Positions 1 through 9,453 of a DNA stretch of 30,550 bases are shown here, in pieces. Source of the DNA: Chara braunii (lineage: Eukaryota; Streptophyta; Charophyceae; Charales; Characeae); assembly GCA_003427395.1 (NCBI GenBank), contig BFEA01000365.1, positions 969,819 through 1,000,368 of the forward strand, read 5' to 3'. Positions within the stretch are counted from its first letter, which is position 1, and the number at the start of each line of letters is the position of its first letter. A program made the position numbers and the translations under genes. The notes below the pieces were generated by a model, which ran no database searches, was not told the origin of the DNA, and worked only from the letters and a program-made list of their open reading frames with translations.

Positions 1-72
<72 letters not shown>

Positions 73-95
73 CACGCACACACACACACACACAC
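1..95. repeat. (CT)n-(CA)n compound microsatellite
   Basis: An uninterrupted CT dinucleotide tract runs from the window edge to about 69 and passes into a CA tract with one or two G interruptions. It probably continues to the left of the window. A similar CT-to-CA arrangement occurs twice near the right end. Confidence 0.97.
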
Positions 96-101
96 CAGAG
101 G

Positions 102-430
102 GCGCACCTCGTCCTCGTCCTCGTCCGCCTGGTGCTGAGGATGACAACCTCATTGCCCCAAGCTTCTCTGCTGTTCTTCCTCCTCTTCTTCCCTCCTCCT
201 TGTTGTTGTTCTTCTTCGTTGAGACTTGTGCTTGTGCAAACTGCCTGCCATATCCACTTGCTCCCACCTCCTATTCCAGCTCATCATCAATGTCATTGCC
301 TTCTTCATCTTCGTCGGCCTCTTCTTCGTTCCGTCGGCCTCTTCTTCGTTTTACCCTCTCGCTAACTCCTCCTCCGCCGCCGCCGCCGCCTCCACATCAT
401 GGGCAAATTTCTGATATACCCCAGTAGCTC
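102..430. other. pyrimidine-rich low-complexity stretch
   Basis: Dominated by TTC, TCC and TCT triplets, with a short direct repeat of a CGTCGGCCTCTTCTTCGTT phrase near 313-350 and a CCG-triplet run near 371-390. Reading frames here are Ser/Pro/Leu-rich in all three frames, as expected from composition alone. No gene is supported. Confidence 0.7.
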
Positions 431-766
431 CCATCCCAGGGCCAGGGGAATGGCCCCGACTGCCAACAACGGCGGTGGGGGCATAATGAAAAGATGCATG
501 GTACCGGTAGGGGCATATGGCAAATTCTAGTGCGGGTCCTCAACGGCCAACAGGTAGGGGCATACTGGAAATTTGGCGGCGGTACCGGTAGTGGCATATT
601 GAACATATTTGAGGCCCAAGTGACGCCAGGGGATTTCTGGAAACTTGCCACGTTGTCAGAGGGGCAAATCAGGAAAAATCGGCCGTCTGAGGGCAAATCG
701 CAAATAAACGGAAAATTCAGGGGCATTTTGCAAAATTTCCTCAGGGTCACGTCAAAATTCTTTACC
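431..766. other. non-coding stretch with scattered GGGGCAT/GGGCAAAT motifs
   Basis: Short phrases of the type GGGGCATATTGG, GGGGCAAATC and GGGGCATTTTGC recur every 50-70 bases, and a GGTACCGGTAG phrase occurs twice (about 499 and 580). This looks like a degenerate repeat family rather than a gene. The open frame at 494-814 shows no recognisable domain. Confidence 0.4.
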
Positions 767-1175
767 AAATTTAAGATAAAATTGATAGGGATAATTTGCA
801 AAATAGCCCCATGAGTGGAGATATGTGCTAAAATGCCCCTAAAAGATGTGGGTAGAGGGGACTGACCCTCTGAGTAAAAACATATTTTGTGAGGCATCGG
901 TTGGACCCCAATCTGTGCAGTATACCCCTACCGAGTACTGTCCATCTTTGCAAAATGCCCCAGTACTTGCCAACTTCTCCTCAGTGCTATTGCAGAAGGC
1001 AAAGGCCCAAACGGAGCGGTCCAGATTGCAAACTTGCACACGCGCCAGACAGGGGCACAAGTTCCACAACACAAAGATTTCCACTCTACCCAAACCTTTC
1101 AGGGGCATTTTGGCATATATCTACACTTATGAGGGTATTTGACAAATTATTCCAAATTTCAATTAAAAATTTCCT
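767..1175. mobile_element. foldback / MITE-like inverted repeat unit
   Basis: The complement of roughly 767-842 matches 1098-1175 over about 75 bases. Both arms start with AGGGGCATTTT, followed by CATATCT-CCACT-like and then CAAATTAT-like blocks. About 255 bases separate the arms. Non-coding DNA with long imperfect terminal inverted repeats suits a MITE or foldback element. I could not identify a target-site duplication, so the superfamily is unknown and the outer limits are approximate. A poly-T run follows at 1169-1188. Confidence 0.5.
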
Positions 1176-1318
1176 TTTTTTTTTTTTCCCTCTTTGCCCC
1201 GGCCGGGCAAGTGGACCCGGGCCACTCTGTTTCTAATGAGTCTAGTAGTTCGTTCGTTTGAATTTCTCTTGGCCCAATGCTTTAGAAGGGATAAGATAAG
1301 GGAGTAGGAGAGGCTAGA

Positions 1319-1422
1319 GTCTTCACCCCAATAGAACGCCCTGTCACTATCGCCGTATCTAGAGGGGAAGTTGCCAAAACAAGTACAGCTAGAATGACCG
1401 GGCGTTGTATTAGGGTGAAGAC
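1319..1422. repeat. strong imperfect hairpin (27-bp arms)
   Basis: Arms 1319-1345 and 1396-1422 are reverse complements at 24 of 27 positions, with a loop of about 50 bases. The mismatches are isolated substitutions, so the stem would be stable in RNA or single-stranded DNA. It lies just upstream of the left arm of the 1431/2349 inverted repeat and may belong to the same element. Confidence 0.7.
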
Positions 1423-1430
1423 GGGTGAGT

Positions 1431-1539
1431 CTGTATATGGGACAGTGGACCCTTTTTCCAGCAGGTGATGCTCCCCACCAATAGATGGAGCCGCTCCCCA
1501 GGTGCTAGTGATGTCTGCTCTTATCAGCACCACTAACAC
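1431..1539 (+). repeat. 109-bp repeat, copy 1 of an inverted pair
   Basis: This block matches the reverse complement of 2241-2349 at about 91 of 109 positions without gaps; the central 30 bases (1461-1490) are identical. It is followed within about 20 bases by a poly-A run starting near 1560. Short length and an adjoining A-tract recall a SINE, but I see no tRNA-like A and B boxes that I would trust. Confidence 0.75.
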
Positions 1540-2193
1540 AAGTGGGGGCGTTTGTTTTCAAAAAAAAAAAAAAAAACGGATGAAGTATTCGTGACTCAGG
1601 CAAGGACCCCACACGTTTCCCGAAAAAAAAAACTTGGCCGCAGAGTTTTTCGAAAACCCCACAGCCCTCCGCGGAGTCCTTGGAAGGACATTTTTTTTTT
1701 CCAAGAATGGTTTTCCGGGACCACACAACCCGAATTTTGTGGCCTGGAAAACCGAGATTTCCTGTTTTCACATGGTTTCCAAGCTGGAAAACCGTCGGGA
1801 GACATTGTCGCCGCAATTTTGTGCAGACTGATGAGGGCAGGGGGGAGGGCATGTCGTTCCTGGCAAAGTCTCACGGGAGGCAGCAGCCGATAGCGATGAA
1901 GAGTGCAAAAAAAAAAAAAAGAAAAAAAACCCGAAAAAAGAACAAAACAAACGAGTGCCAACGGAAACAGACAGCGATTGGCTCAACGGATTTCCAAAGG
2001 GTTTTCCAATCGCATTTGGTCCTCTGCTATGGGGTTTCAGGAAAAGTACTTTCCGACTTTCCAAAATGACTTGCCCAGTTTTTGTGGCCAAACGTCTTTT
2101 CCATCCGCACTGCAGTGGGTCCTTACCTCAGTCAGAAGAAATGTTACAGGCTGGCAGGCTCAAATTAAGGAGAGAAAGCACAAAGTTTCTCTG

Positions 2194-2227
<34 letters not shown>

Positions 2228-2240
2228 ACAACCCTCGTCA
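1540..2240. other. segment between the inverted 109-bp repeats, poly-A at both edges
   Basis: Bounded by about 17 A's near 1560 and 33 A's at 2194-2226, with further A-runs at 1625 and 1907. It is rich in GGAAAACC / GGTTTTCC phrases on both strands. Several open frames overlap here, but none resembles a known domain and all pass through homopolymers. It is probably the inner part of a composite repeat. Confidence 0.4.
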
Positions 2241-2349
2241 GTGCTAGCGCTGCTGATACGAGCACTCACCACTAGTACCCAGGCGGAGGCTCCATCTATT
2301 GGTGGGGAGCATCACCTGCTGGAAAGCGGGTCCAGCGTCCCATGTACAG
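2241..2349 (-). repeat. 109-bp repeat, copy 2 of an inverted pair
   Basis: Reverse-complement partner of 1431-1539, about 83% identical and gap-free. It sits immediately right of a 33-base A-run and 24 bases left of the terminus of Harbinger copy 1, so that element may have inserted close to or inside a larger composite repeat. Confidence 0.75.
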
Positions 2350-2507
2350 AATCATATGCAGAGAAGCTCGTTCGACACTCCTCGGTCCGTCCCGGGGGGT
2401 CGAAGAAATTTTCCCTTCGTCGCCCGAGGAAACCACTCATCCTCAGAAAAGTTCCTCGAGGACGATTCCTCGGGTGCTCCCACGGCCAGTTTCATATTTC
2501 GATACGC

Positions 2508-2528
2508 GGGGGGGGGGGGGGGGGGGGG
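2508..2528 (+). repeat. G homopolymer run (21 G)
   Basis: A run of 21 consecutive G's in the 5' non-coding part of Harbinger copy 1. It could form G-quadruplex structures, and its exact length may not be reliable in an assembly. Confidence 0.9.
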
Positions 2529-2984
2529 TTGGTCCAGCAAGTTGTGTCTGTGCCGTCCTCCATGGTCCAGCTCGGGCGGGCGTCACAAATTCGAAAATTG
2601 GCAGCGGAAAAAAAAACTGGCGATGAACAAAAGGAGCGCAGTCCCGGAATCAAATTTTGAAATTCGAATTTCTGCACGCGGTGGATGGCGGCGTGGGCTT
2701 CCCTTGCGGCTGACGGACGCAACGTTCCTCGGCGGAAGCGTTCGGGTGCGTGGTGGCGGCTGCGTGACGGCGGCAACGCGTAACGTACGTGTATACGTCC
2801 CAAGCAGAAGACACGCCGTCACCATTGCTCGTCACCGTTGTCGTCTTCGCAGGAGCACCTTCGTCGTCGACGTGTACACCGTGCACTCCTGTCGGCAGTC
2901 CCCGGGATCGATGTTGTGCGCCCCTGCAGACGTGGAGTCTTCTTTATTTCGCGACGTCCACCTCCACAGTTGAAGTTGTAGGTG

Positions 2985-4331
2985 ATGGACATGAACGGGG
3001 AGGTGGGGCGCGACACACTCAGCAAGACAAGGCGGACGGTGGTGGTAGCAGTCATCAACGCCATCCTCATCCGCTGTCAGGTGCAGAGGACTGAGGGGAG
3101 GATGAAAGCGGCCATTCACACACGGAGGAAGAAGACACTGCCGTCCTTAAATGTGGAGGAAGATGGCAGTGCTGCCATTTGCGACGCCATACTGCAGATC
3201 TGCTACGCCATGGGGTGTGAAGGGTTTCCCAGAGCGCCTCCCAGGTGGTGGATGAAGCGACGTACAGGGGGGACGTGGGAGGATCTGCGGCATTGCGACG
3301 ACGCGACGGCGGACTACTTCAAGGACAAGCTGCGCATGTTGCTGTGTGTGTTCCGAGAGATAGCGGAAACTCTGTCTCCCTTCCTTGAACGGCGTGTGAC
3401 TTTCTATAGGGAGCCCCTCCAGCCTGACCACATTGTCGCCTACGCTTTGTACAGATGGGCGTCGGGGGAGACGTACGAGAGCGGGACATGCAGCTTCAGC
3501 ATTGGCAGATCTTCAGGGTTGGTGGCTGTACGGGATGTAACTGCGGTGTTGCTGACTGCGTACCCCGACAAGATATCGTGGCCAACGGGATTGCAGAAGG
3601 CGGTCGTCTTGCGCGCTTTCGCTGACAAGGGTTTCCCTAACTGCCATGGGTGCATCGCCTGCACCCACATCTTCATCGACAAGCCAACGAATTGCCCCGG
3701 GGAGGAGTACTATGACAGAAAACGTCGTTTTTCCGTCCAGCTGCAGGTGATCGTCAATCTGAGTTAGTGCTGGCTGGATGTGTTCGTCGGATATCCAGGA
3801 AGTTGCCATGACGTAAGGATCGTCCACCTGTCGAGTTTATGGGTGCGCGCGGAGGCAGGGCAGCTTTTCATTGGACCGCTTGTCATGCTGCCTTTCGGTG
3901 TGCGGACAAACGGGTATCTACTAGGCGACAACGATTATCCCCCCTCCGAATGGGTAGTCGTCCCCTACGGTGGTCTCACACAGCAACCGTTGGAGTTGCG
4001 CTTCGACAACAAGCAGAAGACAACGAGGGGAGCAATCGAGAGGGCTTTCGGAAGATTGAAGGGGATGCGGAGGTTATTCCTTCGCTCCCACAAGACGAAC
4101 ATGGATACGTTGCCGCAATAATTCGTCGTCGCCTGCATTCTGCACAACGTACATATGGACGCGGGCATCCCCTTCGAAGATAATCTACTGTGAGAGGCCA
4201 GGCCGGACGGTGTGCGTCGCAGGGTGGAACTTGGGATGAAGTGGTCATTGAGGCAGATGTGTATGGAGTCATCGACGGGGGATGCGCTAATCCTGCGGGC
4301 TGCACTGGCGGAGCGAATGGGAGCGCAGTGA
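2985..4331 (+). pseudogene. PIF/Harbinger DDE transposase (HARBI1-like), copy 1, three in-frame stops
   Basis: One reading frame of 449 codons from ATG 2985 to TGA 4329-4331, broken only by TAG 3765-3767, TAA 4119-4121 and TGA 4191-4193. Family marks, in order: a helical N-terminal region; a GCIxCTHI box at about residues 222-229; PGSCHDVR with Asp276; GDNDYP near residue 315; and RGAIERAFGRLKG with Glu352; then CILHN. These are hallmarks of the nuclease encoded by PIF/Harbinger elements, which cuts and rejoins the element at TTA/TAA targets, normally with a Myb/SANT-like partner protein that I do not see here. The first acidic position of the DDE triad is Ala (GCC, 3657-3659), whereas copy 2 keeps Asp. 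The start is supported by gap-free alignment with copy 2 from residue 1. It is inactive as written. Confidence 0.9.
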
Positions 4332-4809
4332 GGACGGGTAGGTGTGCGGAGCAGGCGGCTGCGATGGCTTTCCCTAAGAAAGAACCTCAGAGAGACGGCC
4401 GACGACCTCCCGCTACACAGGCCAAATGAGAGACTCACGCCGCTATCGCCTTCGTCGCCGCCGAGCCCCTAGTACTGGAGGAGTTCAGTGTAGGATAGCC
4501 CATAGCCGTCGTGGCTCCCACAGAGCTGCTCGGCCGACCACTCCTGAGTGGATCCACTTCCAAGCGTTACGGTGTGAGGAAACCCGGGGAGGGGCGCCTA
4601 CCGTTCGCCGAAGCCAAGGGCTACGGCGTTTGTCTCCTGCCGCGCCCGCTTTCGAGGTCCTTGGCGACCAGCAGGGATTGGGCCTTGAGTATACTGTCAC
4701 GCACCCTGTTTCTTTTTTCCCTTTTTCTTTATCTTTTGTAATCCTGGGAGTTACCTCCGTGGTGAGTCTCGTTGTCAATAGGTGAATAGAGGGACTCGCA
4801 TGCAAGCAA
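4332..4809. other. unassigned region after Harbinger copy 1
   Basis: About 480 bases with no recognisable gene. It holds a small perfect hairpin (CCACTCCTGAGTGG near 4539) and a T-rich tract near 4708-4740. The right end of the Harbinger element should lie here or slightly beyond, but I found no clear GGAGTGTC-like terminus. Confidence 0.4.
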
Positions 4810-5124
4810 GTTACACAGTTAGTTGGTAATCCCGCAGATTCACAAAGCAACGAGTTTTTTTTTTGTCAACAGACCAGTGGTCAATTTCACATAACGACAA
4901 GTTTCACAGTTAACTGGTAACTCGGCGAAATCACAAAGCAGCAAGTCTTCACAGTTGACAGACGAATCAGCAAGTTCACAAAGCAGTACGTCTTCACAGT
5001 CAACAGACGAATCAACAAGTTCATGAAGTAGCAGGTTTTTGCAGTTATTCCATAGATTGGCAGTCTCATGCAGCAACGAGTCTCAACCGTTAATCAATTG
5101 ATTGACAAGTTCATGCACCGACAA
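4810..5124. repeat. 45-bp minisatellite, seven units
   Basis: Unit starts at 4810, 4854, 4901, 4945, 4990, 5035 and 5080, giving lengths 44, 47, 44, 45, 45, 45 and 45. Units begin GT(C/T)TTCACAGTT-like and end in AAGCAG(C/T)A-like or CAACGA-like sequence; those at 4945 and 4990 are nearly identical. Because 45 is a multiple of three, the minus strand reads as Leu/Cys/Asp-rich 15-residue repeats over 4840-5076. I regard that frame as a by-product of the repeat. The array ends in phase exactly where the retrotransposon LTR begins. Confidence 0.85.
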
Positions 5125-5173
5125 GGGTCCGTTGCAATCAAATACACAGCCGACGGTCCCCCCCCCTTCGTGT

Positions 5174-5632
5174 TGTACGGTTCAAGCTCACTGATTTGAT
5201 CGCGCACTAATATCCAATCACAAAGACCACATTATTGCCCTTTCTCATGGGGCGAGCTCTTGATTCGATCGAGTTTTGTCTACCAATCATAAAGGCTGAA
5301 GTAAAGTAGCTTGCTTGAGGTACAAGTTCTTGATAAGACGGAGCACTGACAACCATTCACAATGACTGCACTAATGCCCCTAACTTGAGGTAGGAGCTTG
5401 ATTAGACAGAGCACTTACAGTTCACAAAGACTGGAATAATGCCTCTGTCTTGAGGTACGAGCTTTGGATTAGACAGAGCACTGACAACCATTCACAAAGA
5501 CTGCAATTATGCCTCTTTCTTGAGGTACGAGCTTGATTAGACAGAGCACTTACAGTTCACAAAGACTGGAATAATGTCTCTGTGTTGAGGTACGAGCTTT
5601 GGATTAGACAGAGCACTGACAACCACTCTACC
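5174..5632. repeat. alternating 70/65-bp higher-order repeat in the 3' LTR
   Basis: Units begin CTTGAGGTACGAGC. Starts at 5244, 5314, 5384, 5449, 5519 and 5584 give lengths 70, 70, 65, 70, 65 and then a partial unit. Long units contain a GACAACCATTCAC segment and short units a TTACAGTTCAC segment. A diverged unit precedes 5244. Confidence 0.85.
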
Positions 5633-5837
5633 AGAAGACCCCGAGCCCCGACCCTCAAGGAGCAGATAGGCGTAATGACGAACTCCTCTTCCCAGGGGGA
5701 TAATTAGTGTTTTTTTCAGACTAGACCAGACAGAGCAACTCTTCTCTCCTTTCCGAGCCTCATAGATTTTGAAAGGGGGGGTCAAAGCCTCTGTGCCCTT
5801 TTCGTGTGTACGAGGTCACTCGCCCAATTTCGCTCAC

Positions 5838-6015
5838 TGCCTCGCTTTGTCTCTTCCCCCTCTCTTTCTTTCCCTCAGTTTATTCTCCGTTTCTTTCTTC
5901 CCCTCAGTCTATTCTCCCTTTTTTTCTTCCCCTCTGTCTATTATCCCTTTCTTTCTTCCCCTTTCGCCGTCTTCCACGATCCCCTTCGTTTCCCCTCTCT
6001 CTCTTTTCTACTCTC
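5838..6015. repeat. polypyrimidine 29-30-bp tandem repeat in the 3' LTR
   Basis: Three to four copies of a CTTTCTTCCCCTCAGTCTAT-type unit followed by a TCTCCC-type end. The same block is at about 17455-17640 in the 5' LTR. On the element's own (minus) strand it is a long purine tract. Confidence 0.8.
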
Positions 6016-6179
6016 GATAGGGGAGACGAGGAATGACTGTCTCAAACTTTGAACGTTGCTCGGTTACTTGCTCGGCTCCGCTGACTCGGACTTCCACATA
6101 AGTTGAGACTCGTCCCACGGAGCAAAAGATAAAATTTAAAACTACCTAAAACAACAGAAATGACTAGAGTTGGTCGATA

Positions 6180-6427
6180 CAGAACGTGATTCACTGTATC
6201 TCTGCACGGCAGCACAGTCTCTTGAAGTGAAGGCCTTCTTCGTAAGACCATAGCTATTCTCTAACACTTATGATGAAGGGTAAACAGTAATTACCTGGCA
6301 CGCGCAAAACGTGATTCACCGCTTCTCTGCATGGCGGCACGGTTCCTCGAAGCGAAGACCTTCTTCGTCAGCCATAGCTTTTCTCTAGCACTGATGATGA
6401 AGGGTACTAAAGTAAATCGATGATCGA
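6180..6427. repeat. tandem duplication of about 125 bp in the 3' LTR
   Basis: Two adjacent copies starting at an AACGTGATTCAC phrase (6183 and 6308), each running through GAAGxGAAGxCCTTCTTCGT to GATGATGAAGGGTA. The same duplication is at about 17800-18040 in the 5' LTR. Confidence 0.8.
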
Positions 6428-7539
6428 TAGCTTCTGCATCGTTCTCTTGGGTAGACTGTGATCGGCTACACACCAGTCGGGCTGACTTTCCCCCGTAGGG
6501 TTCGGAGCTGGCCTGTCACTGTGGTTGCGTCGACTTGTATCTGATCAACTTTTTCCCGCTAGTAGTCAACATCCGTTGCGACTCACGCCGTGCAAGGAAA
6601 GAGAGCTGGGTGAACAAAACTAGAAGCCTTGAAGTACTGCCCTGTTCATGACCATCAAGTTCCTCTCTCTCACTGCCGGGGGGGGCTCCTGGTCCACTTC
6701 CTCTCCCCCGCACATTCGCTCACACTCCCTTAACCTCACCGCGCCTCCTGCCTGTGCATCAGGCACGTGTTGCTCTCCCTCTGTCTTTCTCGCACGCCAA
6801 CCGCTCACGCCACTCTGCTATCCCGCTCTCAGCTCGTTGGCATTCAGTGCGTCCGAGCGACGCGTGTGCGATACGCTCCTCCTTAGTACGATCCCCATAA
6901 CTTCTCTCCTTGCATCATAGCAAACACGTTGTGAACATGTTTTACACGCCACCCTTGCGCCGTCTTCAAAATCGTATACTGCGCGAGCTAGGCATGCATA
7001 GCTCGCCTTCGCAGCATCTCCCTTCAAAACGCCCTAGTGCCCTGTGGTCATGCCGCGGGTCAACGTGGCTCGACTGCAGCGTACACCTGGCTCGCTAACT
7101 GAAAAAAAAATCCCCTCCTTAGTTCCACTCGGGGCCTATATCTGTGCATGAAGGTCGCGAGATATGTATCATAGAATCCACCTGCTTGTCGCACCACCTT
7201 GGACTGGAATCAAGACTAGCCTCGTCTGTTCCAGTGGTACCAGGGCTACCAAACGGAGTCAGTACCCAGGTCTGTACCTGACCCATAATTAATGCATCAA
7301 TTCCGTAACCGTGGTCGCGTATAAGTGTACCAAAGTTATAAAGAACCAGATCGTGCCAACCCTATAGCTTTAAACTATGACCCATACCATCACCATACCT
7401 GTACCACACCTGTTCCAAACCCGGCTGTCGCAACAAACCAATATAGAAAACATGAAATGCCGCCCCGAACCTGACTTAAAAAGGCCCAAGCCAACGCATC
7501 AGCTATAGCCAAAAAGTTGTACCGTACAAGTCCAAGTAA

Positions 7540-8170
7540 TGTCGAACCTGGAGTCATGCCAGCCTTGTGCCACCATACTAGTGCCGAACCTGACGCAATC
7601 GTTCGGAGCTGCGGCTACCCTTCGGAGTTGTACCAATGCCAATCCACAACCGAACCTGAGACAACCATATTCTCACTCGAGTGACCTGTTCAATGCCGAT
7701 GCCAGTCCAATACCGAGCCTGAAGGCAACACAATTGCGCGTGCCACACCAAGGTCGAACCAATACCGAACCTGTAGCGCATACCACATCGATGCTGCACC
7801 GATGCCGAATCAATACCGGACCGAAAAATAATACGGTGGCGAGTCCCACGCCGGTGCCGAATCCATACCGAACCTGAAATGCGTCGATGTCATAGCAGTA
7901 CCGGGCCTGAAATAAATACCCGTGATGGCGCCGTTCCTGAAATGAATGGTCGTGAAGGTTCCGAACCTAAAATAAACTGCCATAGTGGTTTCGGACCTGA
8001 AAGCAAATCACAATAGTCGTTCCGAACCTGAAGTAGACTGTCGTATCGGCCCCGAACGTGAAAATAAATTACGATAGTCGTTTTGGACCTGAAGCAGACC
8101 GCTGCGGTGGTGCCGAAGCTGCTGAACCTGAGATTAACTGACGCCGAGCCTATGCCGAGCCTGTCGGGTA
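7540..8170. repeat. degenerate CCGAACCTGA-motif array in the 3' LTR
   Basis: CCGAACCTGA and close variants recur at roughly 30-35-base spacing, most regularly at about 7940-8100 as alternating TAGTCGTTCCGAACCTGAAG-like and TGGxxCCGAACxTGAAA-like phrases. The counterpart is at about 20518-21140. Minus-strand frames show a weak repeat of about 11 residues from this periodicity. Confidence 0.7.
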
Positions 8171-9152
8171 CTGCAGAATATAGAAAATCCGTAACAATAC
8201 GACCTCTCCGAACCATGTGTCTGAACCGAACCAAATATCGAAGCCATACTGCCGGACCAAGGTAGTACCAACCCACGCTGGCCATGCGGCCCCCACTCTT
8301 GGAACTTGACGACTGCGGTAAAGCTAGGGATTAGGTAAATCAAGTAAGCGACGTGGGAAATCTCGATTATCGCGGAATAGTGCAAATTGTTAGAATTTAG
8401 AGAAAACAATCAATCCGCGTTTAGAGTCGATGGTGGATAATCCAAACAAAATCAGACCAAACTTCTACAAGTCATTAGTCCCCCTTCCTTTAATCATAAT
8501 TAGTTATTTTTCCTCTTTCTTGATTCTATTGTCAGAAATATTATAATTTAACGTAGTCTTACCAAAAATAAATTCTGAGGGAATTCAATTAAATAGCTGA
8601 AATTCCATTGTTTCTTTTCTCTTTTATCATTTTTACTCCTTTTCTTTGTTTTTGATTTCATTGCCGGAAACGTCAAATAATGAGGGTCTCTCCTACAAAA
8701 TTTAATGCCGCTTAAATTAATGAAATCAAAGAATATTTCGTTTTTCTATTCTCTCCTACTGTTTTTAATCATTTTTCTTATTTTTAATTTTGGTACTAAA
8801 ATAGACAAAAATTCGAGACCCTATTTTGGCCCCGTTCATATGATGCATGTGATGCAAAAACATTGCAACGGGGTCGGTTTCCACGATGCCATTCCGCCGC
8901 TGGCCATCCTGGGTTTAGCCTCGGAACGGATGAAAACGACGGTCGCCAGATGTGGCCGGTGCAGTCATCCGTTTAACCATTTTCCAAGGTTAGTCTTAAC
9001 ACTTATTGCGGAGAAAATTAGGGGTCCTTTTCCTACCCCTAATTTTTCCCGATGAGTAAGGCGAAAGTCCTCGTCTATTCCCGTCTAATCATGTAATCGG
9101 GAGGCCAATTTGCCGAATTTCGGGTGGCTGACTAGGGTTCGGTCGCCCGACA

Positions 9153-9453
9153 AACAAACCCAGACCTCTTCTCGACGCCCCCGTCGAGCCCGCACTGTCT
9201 TAGTCAGACGAAACGAATAAGATTCAGCGCCACCACACTCGTGCGTGGCAAGTCCGGTGCTTTTCTGTCTAGTGTCTTGGTTTTTCAGGAATTCTGGGGC
9301 TGAGAGGGTGTTTCCTCCCCCTCTTACGTGGCGACCTATAGGGCTTAGGCGCAGACGTTTTTCTCGTCTTTTTCCCTCGTCGGAGTAGCAGCCCCGTAGG
9401 CGCTCCTCTCGTCTCACACGGACTTGGAGCTTAGGTCTCGGTAACACGAAAAG
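9153..9453 (-). other. 3' untranslated region of the gypsy element
   Basis: Lies between the integrase stop (9454) and the start of the 3' LTR. A polypurine tract should adjoin the LTR on the minus strand. The best candidate is the short AGAAGAGG (complement of about 9166-9175), about 14 bases from the LTR, which is weak. No coding feature is supported. Confidence 0.5.

Larger units (their letters stand above)
2374..4331 (+). mobile_element. PIF/Harbinger DNA transposon, copy 1 (right end unresolved)
   Basis: The left end is placed at 2374, where GACACTCC follows TTC. The same GACACTCC follows a perfect TTA at the outer end of copy 2 near the other side of the window; TTA/TAA targets are typical of PIF/Harbinger. 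The first 150 bases hold short inverted motifs (for example around a GAAATTTTC core near 2404-2423) that resemble the hairpin-rich end of copy 2. The transposase frame starts about 610 bases inside. I could not find the matching right terminal repeat, so 4331 marks only the end of the transposase frame. Confidence 0.6.
5126..9152 (-). repeat. 3' LTR of the gypsy element
   Basis: Matches 16745-22121 throughout, apart from the 1.35-kb insertion in the other copy. It contains, left to right: a 70/65-bp higher-order array (5174-5632), a polypyrimidine repeat (5838-6015), a tandem duplication of about 125 bp (about 6180-6427), a degenerate CCGAACCTGA-motif array (about 7540-8170), and an AT-rich part (8400-9060) that would be U3 on the minus strand. 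Frames inside it are short and differ between the two LTRs, so I call no gene. Confidence 0.88.

Noticed and set aside
132-427. Small Leu/Ser/Pro-rich frames at the left end
   Set aside because: Pyrimidine-rich low complexity gives open frames in all three phases.
2299-2973. 224-residue + frame upstream of Harbinger transposase copy 1 as a second Harbinger gene
   Set aside because: It passes through the 21-G run and terminal hairpins, lacks Myb/SANT-like features, and the equivalent part of copy 2 has no corresponding protein.
4332-4900. Right terminal repeat of Harbinger copy 1
   Set aside because: Candidates such as AGTGTAGG near 4486 or GAGTCTCG near 4763 match GGAGTGTC too poorly and lack a TWA duplication.
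4840-5076. Minus-strand repetitive protein of 78 residues with 15-residue repeats
   Set aside because: It follows automatically from a minisatellite whose 45-bp unit is a multiple of three. No start context or homology, and the array is cut by the LTR.
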